A stretch of DNA of 6,018 nt from Bog-793 sp035625025 (GTDB lineage: Bacteria > Actinomycetota > Acidimicrobiia > Acidimicrobiales > Bog-793): the NCBI GenBank assembly GCA_035625025.1, contig DASPQJ010000044.1:1-6018 (forward strand). Direction: 5' to 3'. The notes under the pieces were generated by a model, which was given only the letters and a program-made list of their open reading frames with translations, had not been told where the DNA came from and made no database searches. Each line of letters opens with the position of its first letter. Positions within the stretch are counted from its first letter, which is position 1. The position numbers and the translations under genes are program-made. Below are positions 1 through 5,072 of this stretch, piece by piece.

Positions 1-58
1 GGGCGATCGGCGTCCCGTCCCTCAGATGGCGCTCGATGAGGAAACGGCCCTTGTCCAC
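1..58 (-). CDS. N-terminus of an IS481-like transposase/integrase (partial, runs off left edge)
   Basis: A minus-strand reading frame opens with GTG at 58-56 and stays open to the window edge. It gives 19 residues, MDKGRFLIERHLRDGTPIA. A strong Shine-Dalgarno, GGGGAGGT, lies on the minus strand with GGAGG six bases before the GTG, so the start is well supported. The peptide resembles the beginning of the helix-turn-helix region that opens many actinobacterial IS481-type transposases (pattern M-D-K-x-R-F-L-I-E-x-H-L-R-x-G). In that family a DDE integrase core follows, and the protein cuts and joins the ends of its own element. Here only the first part of the HTH is visible and no catalytic residue can be seen. 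The repeats at 74-133 just upstream fit an element end. The family call comes from recall of a short motif; another HTH protein remains possible. Confidence 0.55.
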   Translation of the reverse strand, partial: MDKGRFLIERHLRDGTPIA

Positions 59-73
59 CGGAGACCTCCCCTT

Positions 74-133
74 CGTCGATGTCTCCGATGTCTTGACACA
101 TCAGCCGCGTCGATGTCGCTTATGTCCTGAAAT
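74..133. repeat. Two imperfect 26-bp direct repeats with ATGTC boxes (likely IS end)
   Basis: Bases 74-99 and 108-133 align at 20 of 26 positions, starting with an identical 10-mer, CGTCGATGTC, at 74-83 and 108-117. Each copy carries two ATGTC boxes nine bases apart (79, 88 and 113, 122). The block ends about 15 bases upstream of the transposase-like start. Repeated short boxes next to a transposase start are typical of transposase-binding sites within a terminal inverted repeat. The exact element boundary and the target duplication cannot be defined because the other end lies outside the window. Alternatively this is an operator for the minus-strand gene. Confidence 0.5.
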
Positions 134-245
134 CGCGCACCCCCTCGCCCACCCGTGGTGCCGACCGGGCGCGGCCCTTTTCGGAGCCGGCACTTTTCGC
201 GGATCGACCTTGCCGGACCCGCCCCGGCGGTGCCGATTCCTCTGC

Positions 246-267
246 GCTTTGTCGCTGCTTTGTCGCT
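246..267. repeat. Perfect 11-bp tandem duplication
   Basis: The 11-mer GCTTTGTCGCT occurs twice with no spacer, at 246-256 and 257-267. It lies 25 bases beyond the stop codon of the MFS transporter gene, in the non-coding gap between that gene and the IS-like end. No stem followed by a T-run is visible here, so it is not an obvious terminator. It may be a simple slippage duplication. Confidence 0.7.
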
Positions 268-291
268 CGGGCGAGCTGGGAAAGCCGCGCC

Positions 292-1572
292 TCAGGCGAT
301 CCGGGTGGTGGCCTCCGTGGCGATGAGCGCGACGGCCGCGGGGGCGCGGGCCGAAGCCAGCCGGTGGCGGGCGATCGTCGCGCCGAGGAGGGCGGCGAGT
401 GCGCAGGTCGTCGCGCCGACGACGAGACCGATCCGGGGCTCGGACTCGGCGATCACCCAGCCGATGATCGGACCGCCGATCGGCGTCGTCCCCTGGAACG
501 CGAGCTGCCACAGGGAGAGCACCCGACCGCGCATGCTGCGGGCCGAGCTCAGCTGGATGGTCGAGTTCCCGACCGAGACGAACGAGACGCTCCCCCAGCC
601 CACGAACAAAAGACCCAGGTAGGCGAGGTACAGGGCCGGAGCGAGCGCCGTGAACAGGATCGCCAGGCCGAAGCCCGTGCAGGCGAGGATCATCGGCCGC
701 AGCCCGGTACGCCCGCGGGCGGCGGTGAACAATCCCCCGACGACGGCGCCGATGCCCATTGCCGCGGTCATGAAGCCGTAGACCTCCGAGCCGCCATGGA
801 AAGTGCGCGTGGCGAAAAAGGGCAAGCTAACGGAGAACTCGTAGGCGAGCATGCCGACGAGCGTCATCATGACGAGCGGCACCGCGATCTCGGTCGTGCG
901 CGCTGCGTAGACGAGACCCTCGCGGAGCTGGCCCTTCGCCCGGGGTTCGGGTGTGCTCGGCCGCAACGCGGCGCGGTCCATGACGACGAGCGAGGTGACG
1001 ACGGCCCCGAAGCTCGCGGCGTTGAGCACGAAGCAGACCCCGTCGCCGACCGACGCGATGAGGATTCCGGCGATCGCCGGGCCGACCGCCCGGGCGGCGT
1101 TGTTCATGACCGAGTTCAGGGTCACGGCGTTGCGGAGCTCGTTCCGCCCGACCATCTCCCTGATGAAGGCCTGTCGAGAAGGGTTCTCGAAGGTGTTGTT
1201 CAATCCGAGCACGACGGCGAGGACGCAGACCTCCCAGAAGTGAACGACACCGAGGAGGACGAGGAGCCCGAGGCCGAGCGCCTGGAGTCCCATGCAGGTC
1301 TGTAGAAAGACCATCAGGCGGCGCTTGTTCACCCGGTCGGCGATGACGCCGCCGTAGGGGGCGAGCAGCAGCACGGGGAGGGCCTGGAGGGCGACGACGA
1401 TCCCGAGGTCGGTGCTCGAGTGCGTGAGGCGGAGCACGAGCCAGGCCTGGGCCGTGATCTGCATCCAGGTGCCGATGAGGGAGATCGATTGCCCGGCGAA
1501 ATACAGCCGGTAATTGTGGACCTGCAGCGCCGAGAAGGTCTTCTTCCTGATTCTCCGCAGGCGCTTCCTCAC
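292..1572 (-). CDS. MFS efflux transporter, EntS-like (MFS_3 family)
   Basis: This 426-residue inner-membrane protein has the size and hydrophobic pattern of a 12-helix major facilitator. The N-terminus is basic (MRKRLRRIRKKTF) and cytoplasmic, followed by the NYRLYFAGQSISLIGTWMQ stretch typical of the EntS/MFS_3 group. The signature loop between helices 2 and 3 is clear: GGVIADRVNKRR at residues 74-85, with D79, R80 and the K-R-R patch intact. NPSRQAFIREMV and the NSVMNNAARAVGPAIAG segment are also family-like. A charged loop near residues 205-215 separates the two halves, and the last 20 or so residues are an alanine-rich tail. The family exports siderophores, macrolides or other small molecules using the proton gradient; the substrate cannot be read from sequence. 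It starts with GTG inside the regulator's stop (GTGA overlap), with GAAGGG nine bases upstream, so it is probably translationally coupled to the MarR gene. Confidence 0.9.
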   Translation of the reverse strand: MRKRLRRIRKKTFSALQVHNYRLYFAGQSISLIGTWMQITAQAWLVLRLTHSSTDLGIVVALQALPVLLLAPYGGVIADRVNKRRLMVFLQTCMGLQALGLGLLVLLGVVHFWEVCVLAVVLGLNNTFENPSRQAFIREMVGRNELRNAVTLNSVMNNAARAVGPAIAGILIASVGDGVCFVLNAASFGAVVTSLVVMDRAALRPSTPEPRAKGQLREGLVYAARTTEIAVPLVMMTLVGMLAYEFSVSLPFFATRTFHGGSEVYGFMTAAMGIGAVVGGLFTAARGRTGLRPMILACTGFGLAILFTALAPALYLAYLGLLFVGWGSVSFVSVGNSTIQLSSARSMRGRVLSLWQLAFQGTTPIGGPIIGWVIAESEPRIGLVVGATTCALAALLGATIARHRLASARAPAAVALIATEATTRIA

Positions 1573-2057
1573 GGGCGCCTGCCCTTCAGCTGCTCGGCGA
1601 GGGTCTCCAGGACGGGCAGACCGGCGCGCAACGCGTCCTGTTCGTCGGCCGAGAGCCGGACGAGCGCGGCGGAGAGGGCGTCGCTGCGTTCCGAGCGGAT
1701 CTTCTCGTGAAGCCGCCGCCCGGCCTGGGTCGCCTCGGCGAGCGCCGCACGCCGGTCGATTCGGTCGGCCCTGCGCCGGACGAGGCCCTCCTCCTCGAGG
1801 TCACGCAGCAGCCGGGAGAGCATCGTCGGGTTCATGCCCTCGGCTTTCGCGAGCTCGGAGAGTCGGAGCGGTCCCTGGCGCACGACTGCGGAGAGGACCG
1901 TCGTCTCCGATGGGGTGAGGGCGACGCCAGCCCGGGTGCGCTCGATCCGGCGGAATAGGCGCGCGATAGCCATGCGCAAACGCACCGCGATGTCCTCCTC
2001 GGGAGCCAGCGGCGTGGCGCCGGCGAGCGGAGCCCCCGCCGGGTTCTTCTGCGACAC
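1569..2057 (-). CDS. MarR-family transcriptional regulator
   Basis: This 162-residue cytoplasmic DNA-binding protein has the MarR winged-helix layout. After a poorly conserved 20-residue leader there is a dimerisation helix (about 22-43). The winged helix follows: LTPSETTVL at 47-55, LRLSELAKAEG at 64-74, the recognition helix NPTMLSRLLRDLEEEGLV at 76-93, and the wing with D101-R-R and TQAGRRL at 110-116. A C-terminal helix pair closes the dimer. MarR proteins usually repress their own operon and a neighbouring pump, and release DNA when a ligand binds. The MFS gene immediately downstream, overlapping by four bases, fits that role. I chose the GTG at 2057 because GGAGG (2070-2066) lies eight bases before it. 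The GTG at 2066, giving 165 residues, sits inside that Shine-Dalgarno and is less likely. Confidence 0.9.
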   Translation of the reverse strand: MSQKNPAGAPLAGATPLAPEEDIAVRLRMAIARLFRRIERTRAGVALTPSETTVLSAVVRQGPLRLSELAKAEGMNPTMLSRLLRDLEEEGLVRRRADRIDRRAALAEATQAGRRLHEKIRSERSDALSAALVRLSADEQDALRAGLPVLETLAEQLKGRRP

Positions 2058-2065
2058 CGTCCGCA

Positions 2066-2070
2066 CCTCC
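2066..2070 (-). promoter_or_regulatory. Shine-Dalgarno GGAGG that decides the MarR start
   Basis: On the minus strand GGAGG occupies 2070-2066, eight bases before GTG at 2057. The longer open frame would begin with the GTG at 2066, whose first base is the last G of this motif. The spacing therefore favours the shorter 162-residue protein. Confidence 0.65.
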
Positions 2071-2100
2071 CCGGGGTAAGAAATCCTGTCGGCAGCTAAG

Positions 2101-2127
2101 TTGCTTATCGAACAGCAATAATATTAT
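2101..2127. promoter_or_regulatory. AT-rich promoter/operator region of the marR-MFS operon
   Basis: Bases 2101-2118 form an 18-bp dyad, TTGCT-n3-C/G-n3-AGCAA in outline: the 5-bp arms pair perfectly and the centre is TCGA, so 14 of 18 positions are symmetric. Directly beside it, 2118-2127 is the perfect palindrome ATAATATTAT, which on the minus strand also offers -10-like hexamers such as GATAAT (2128-2123). This is the most AT-rich spot in the neighbourhood and lies 44 bases upstream of the MarR start. MarR operators are usually 16-20 bp dyads overlapping their own promoter. Function is inferred; I could not find a convincing -35 box. Confidence 0.5.
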
Positions 2128-2239
2128 CAGGGATTGCTGCCATGGATCGCGTCACGACGACCGCGGCACCGTGGCGCAGAGCGCCTGCCGTGGCTCGGTT
2201 TATACAGACCACGGAGGTATTTGGGGGTGATTGCCTGCT

Positions 2240-2275
2240 GACCATGTCGGGCACCGCGCCTTTTTGGCGATGGTC
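2240..2275. other. Composite hairpin after the broken methyltransferase gene
   Basis: GACCAT at 2240-2245 pairs with ATGGTC at 2270-2275, and CGCC at 2257-2260 pairs with GGCG at 2266-2269 around a loop of five T (A on the minus strand). This gives a ten-pair stem with an 11-base bulge on one side. It begins five bases past the stop of the methyltransferase remnant read on the minus strand, where a terminator would be expected. There is no T-run after the stem, so a classic intrinsic terminator is not shown. Confidence 0.3.
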
Positions 2276-2279
2276 CCCG

Positions 2280-2928
2280 TCAGGGGGACGCGACGGCCGC
2301 GTCGGCGCGCTCGGGGTTTGCCGCGACGCCACGGGAGAAACAGGTCCTCGGTTTCGGAGCCGTCCGGTAGCCGCTTTCGAGCTCGACGATTTCGAAACCG
2401 GTTTGCCCAGTGAGGCGAGCCGGGTCCCGCGTGAGACGGCATCCGGCGACGATCCGTATCTGCAAGGGCTCGAGGCGTGCCTGGCAGCGCGCGAGCCTCA
2501 CATCCGGCGAGATCCTTGCTCGAGGAACTGGAAGCGGCCGCCCGGACGGGGGACCCTGCGGAGCCCGGCGAGTGCCGTCACGACGTCGGGGATCACCCAC
2601 AGCGTGAACGTGGAAAGGGCGCCCTCACAGCGTGCATCCTCGAGATTCAGGAACTGCGTGTCACGGACGAGGTGAACGACTTCGATTCCACCCGGCGGGT
2701 GTCGGCGTTCGGCGGGGCGCCGGGCCCCGGGCGCGGATTGGACCGCGTGGCCCACGTCGACGTTACCGCCGAAGTACTCGAGGTTGGGGCCGGAAGCGAA
2801 GCCGATCTCGACGGTCCGGCCCGAAAGCCCCGCGACCGTGGCAATCTTCCACGGCCCGGCGGACGCCGCCCCACAGGCGAGGTCAACGAGGCGTGGCAGG
2901 AGCCATCACGGTAGAAACCCGCGCTGGC
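2280..2928 (-). pseudogene. Broken class I SAM-dependent methyltransferase gene
   Basis: Read on the minus strand, three frames together spell one small methyltransferase. Frame one ends near 2911 with A-S-A-G-F-Y-R, like the usual F-A-R-F-Y-D-R opening. Frame two runs from about 2902 (LLPRLVDLACG) through the SAM-binding motif EIGFASGPNL (2809-2780). It continues to CEGALSTFTLWVIPDV, LRRVPRPGGRFQFLEQG and a premature TGA at 2498. Frame three continues from about 2513 with ISPDVRLARCQARLEPLQ, then GCRLTRDPARL, GFEIVELESGY and FSRGVAANP, ending at the TGA at 2280. So at least two frameshifts (about 2903-2911 and 2511-2516) interrupt the gene. No good start codon with a ribosome site is visible. 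Motif I has A where the family usually has a second glycine (EIGFGSGxNL). Intact relatives transfer a methyl group from S-adenosylmethionine to unidentified small molecules or lipids. Sequencing error at one site is possible; two such sites plus a missing start favour real decay. Confidence 0.8.
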
Positions 2929-2932
2929 AACG

Positions 2933-2958
2933 TAACGGTCGCGCCTCGTCGACCGTTA
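2933..2958. promoter_or_regulatory. Perfect 9-bp inverted repeat, candidate operator
   Basis: TAACGGTCG at 2933-2941 is repeated inverted as CGACCGTTA at 2950-2958, with an 8-base spacer (26 bp in all). It lies immediately upstream of where the methyltransferase remnant should start on the minus strand, and about 255 bases upstream of pckG on the plus strand. Length, symmetry and position resemble a TetR- or GntR-type operator. A stem-loop is also possible, but no T-run follows on either strand. No matching regulator gene is in the window. Confidence 0.5.
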
Positions 2959-3212
2959 GACCTGTCTCCGATGGACGTCGGTTTGCCGCTGCTGCGCCCG
3001 CCGACAAGGATGAGGGCTTACTTGCAGCTCGCCGCGCTCGAGCCGGCGGTCGTCGATCGTTGGCTGCGCCCGTGTCACAGGGGGGTCGAGCGCCGCCGTG
3101 CGGCCGACGACTGCCGGCCCGGCGCCGCCGGGCGGGTCCAGGACAGCCCGGCGGCTCCGGCCGACCTTGGCTCCGAGGCAGGGCGGACGGGATCGGAAGA
3201 AAGGACAGATCG
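2959..3212 (+). other. pckG leader region, no gene recognised
   Basis: This 254-bp stretch is GC-rich and open in several frames, including the pckG frame, but no translation resembles a known family and no frame has a good ribosome site except at the pckG start. It should hold the pckG promoter. I could not identify a convincing -35/-10 pair, riboswitch or terminator. Confidence 0.4.
3200..3205 (+). promoter_or_regulatory. Shine-Dalgarno AAAGGA that decides the pckG start
   Basis: AAAGGA lies seven bases before TTG at 3213. The frame is open far upstream (to 2784), and a GTG at 3222 is the next option, but its spacing of 16 bases is too long. The motif therefore supports TTG as the start. 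Confidence 0.55.
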
Positions 3213-5072
3213 TTGAGGGCAGTGCCCACCAGGCACCGCAAGCTCCTCACCTGGGTGGACTGGTTCGTCGACCTGGCGAAGCCCGACCGCGTGGCGTGGT
3301 GTGACGGTTCCGCGGCGGAATACGAGCGGCTCTGCGCGCTACTCGTCGAGCGCGGAACGATGCTGCCCTTGAACGCTGTCAGACGGCCGGGCAGCTATCT
3401 CGCACGTTCCGATCCCCGCGACACGGCACGCGTCGAAGCTCGGACGTTCATCTGCTCCGCCCACGAGGACGATGCAGGACCGACGAACAACTGGGCAGAG
3501 CCCGAGTCGATGCGCGCCAAGCTCACGGGTCTCTTCGCCGGCGCGATGCGCGGACGCACGCTGTACGTTGTGCCTTTTTCCATGGGAAAGGTCGGCTCGA
3601 GCCACGCCAAGATCGGTGTCGAGCTCACTGATTCGGCGCTCGTCGTAGTCAACATGGCGGTGATGACGAGGATGGGGGACGCGCCGCTCGCGGCGCTCGG
3701 CGCCGATGGCGAGTTCGTGCCGTGCTTGCATTCGGTCGGCGCGCCGCTGGCGCCGGGCCAGGAAGACGTCCCTTGGCCGTGCGACCCGGAGAACACCTAT
3801 ATCGTCCACTTCCCCGAGTCCCGGGAGATCTGGTCGTACGGCTCCGGCTACGGCGGGAATGCCTTGTTGGGCAAGAAATGCCTCGCCCTACGGATCGCAT
3901 CGTCGATCGCGCGCGACGAAGGGTGGCTCGCCGAGCACATGCTCGTGATGAAACTCACCTCGCCGGGCGGCGAGACTCGCTACGTGACCGGGGGGTTCCC
4001 GTCGGCGTGCGGCAAGACCAACCTCGCGATGATGGTTCCGATCCTGCCGGGCTGGAAGGTCGAGACGATCGGCGACGACATCTGTTGGATGCGGGTCGGT
4101 CCTGACGGGACACTGCGGGCGGTCAACCCTGAGACGGGGTTCTTCGGCGTCGCGCCGGGCACGAGTGTGAAGACGAACCCGAACGCCATCACGATGCTCG
4201 CGAAGAACGTCATCTTCACGAACGCGGCACTCACCGACGACGGAGACGTCTGGTGGGAGGGGCTCACCCCGACGCCGCCGGCGCACCTCATCGACTGGCG
4301 CGGCGACGACTGGACGCCGAACTCGTCGGAGCCGGCGGCGCACCCGAACTCGCGCTTTACGGTGCGGATCACGGAGCACCCGGCGAGCGCGCCCGAATGG
4401 GACGATCCCGAAGGGGTGCCGATCTCGGCGATCCTTCTCGGCAGCCGGCGGTCGTCGGTCGTGCCGCTCGTCTACGAAGCGTTCGACTGGAACCACGGCG
4501 TCTTCCTCGGCGCGACGATGGCCTCCGAGATGACGGCCGCGGCTGCGGGCGTGGTCGGCAAGCTGCGGCGTGATCCGTTCGCGATGCTCCCGTTCTGCGG
4601 GTACAACATGGCCGAGTACTGGGGTCACTGGCTCTCGTTCGGGGAACGGCTCGACACCGACAAACTCCCGCGGATCTTCTACGTGAACTGGTTCCGACGG
4701 GACGTCGACGGCCGCTTCCTCTGGCCCGGCTTCGGGGAGAACGCACGAGTGCTCGAGTGGGTCTTCGAGCGCTGCGCTGGCCGTGGCCGGGCCGTCGAGT
4801 CGCCGATCGGTTGGCTTCCCGCCCCCGGCTCGATCTCGACCGTCGACCTTCCGGTGGACGCCGCGGCGATGAACGAGCTGCTTTCGGTTGACCCGATCGA
4901 CTGGTGCGGCGAAGCCGCCGCGATCCGGGAGTACTTCGAGATCTTCGGCGACCGGCTGCCGGCACCGCTTGGCGCTGAACTCGACTCCCTCGAAGAGCGC
5001 TTGAGGACCGGTGAGAGCGTGGCGTCCGGCTCCCGGCGGGGGTCAGGACGCGATGCGGCTCGAACGGGCTGA
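3213..5072 (+). CDS. pckG: GTP-dependent phosphoenolpyruvate carboxykinase (EC 4.1.1.32)
   Basis: This 619-residue cytoplasmic enzyme converts oxaloacetate and GTP to phosphoenolpyruvate, CO2 and GDP, the entry step of gluconeogenesis; it can also run in reverse. The length matches the family (about 600-620). Active-site features are intact: R77 in ARTFICSAHE (substrate arginine), AGPTNNW, SGYGGN with Y213, LLGKK with the metal ligand K222, and H242 in WLAEHML. The P-loop with its reactive cysteine is FPSACGKTN at 262-270 (C266), and metal-binding D288-D289 lies in IGDDICWM. NPETGFFGVAPGT, AHPNSR, the mobile lid after SEMTAAA (about 441-450), PFCGYN and FLWPGFGEN follow. Overall it reads much like the mycobacterial enzyme. 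In the lid, A445 stands where the rat and mycobacterial enzymes, as I recall them, have glutamate. The last 20 or so residues (rich in S, G, R) are unconserved and overlap the convergent lhr gene. TTG was chosen as start from the AAAGGA site; GTG at 3222 would remove three residues. Confidence 0.96.
   Translation: MRAVPTRHRKLLTWVDWFVDLAKPDRVAWCDGSAAEYERLCALLVERGTMLPLNAVRRPGSYLARSDPRDTARVEARTFICSAHEDDAGPTNNWAEPESMRAKLTGLFAGAMRGRTLYVVPFSMGKVGSSHAKIGVELTDSALVVVNMAVMTRMGDAPLAALGADGEFVPCLHSVGAPLAPGQEDVPWPCDPENTYIVHFPESREIWSYGSGYGGNALLGKKCLALRIASSIARDEGWLAEHMLVMKLTSPGGETRYVTGGFPSACGKTNLAMMVPILPGWKVETIGDDICWMRVGPDGTLRAVNPETGFFGVAPGTSVKTNPNAITMLAKNVIFTNAALTDDGDVWWEGLTPTPPAHLIDWRGDDWTPNSSEPAAHPNSRFTVRITEHPASAPEWDDPEGVPISAILLGSRRSSVVPLVYEAFDWNHGVFLGATMASEMTAAAAGVVGKLRRDPFAMLPFCGYNMAEYWGHWLSFGERLDTDKLPRIFYVNWFRRDVDGRFLWPGFGENARVLEWVFERCAGRGRAVESPIGWLPAPGSISTVDLPVDAAAMNELLSVDPIDWCGEAAAIREYFEIFGDRLPAPLGAELDSLEERLRTGESVASGSRRGSGRDAARTG

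Noticed and set aside
93..98. Perfect TTGACA, a consensus -35 box on the plus strand
   Set aside because: No -10-like hexamer lies at 16-18 bp, no plus-strand gene follows, and it falls inside the IS-end repeat.
364..1305. Long plus-strand open frame of 313 codons
   Set aside because: It is antisense to the MFS transporter, very rich in R, D, E and G, and resembles no protein family; it is a typical GC-rich shadow.
2440..2510. CATCCGGCGA repeated at 2440-2449 and 2501-2510
   Set aside because: Two copies of a GC-rich 10-mer inside a former coding region are plausibly chance; no third copy or regular spacing was seen.
2142..2675. Plus-strand open frame of 177 codons
   Set aside because: It runs antisense through the methyltransferase remnant, whose minus-strand translation carries the recognisable motifs; this frame has none.
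2784..3212. 143-codon N-terminal extension of PckG
   Set aside because: The extension is low-complexity, unlike any PEPCK N-terminus, crosses the inverted repeat and the methyltransferase remnant, and would make the enzyme far longer than its family.
3888..4628. Minus-strand open frame of 246 codons
   Set aside because: It is opposite the most conserved part of pckG, with an arginine-rich, low-information translation and no ribosome site of note.
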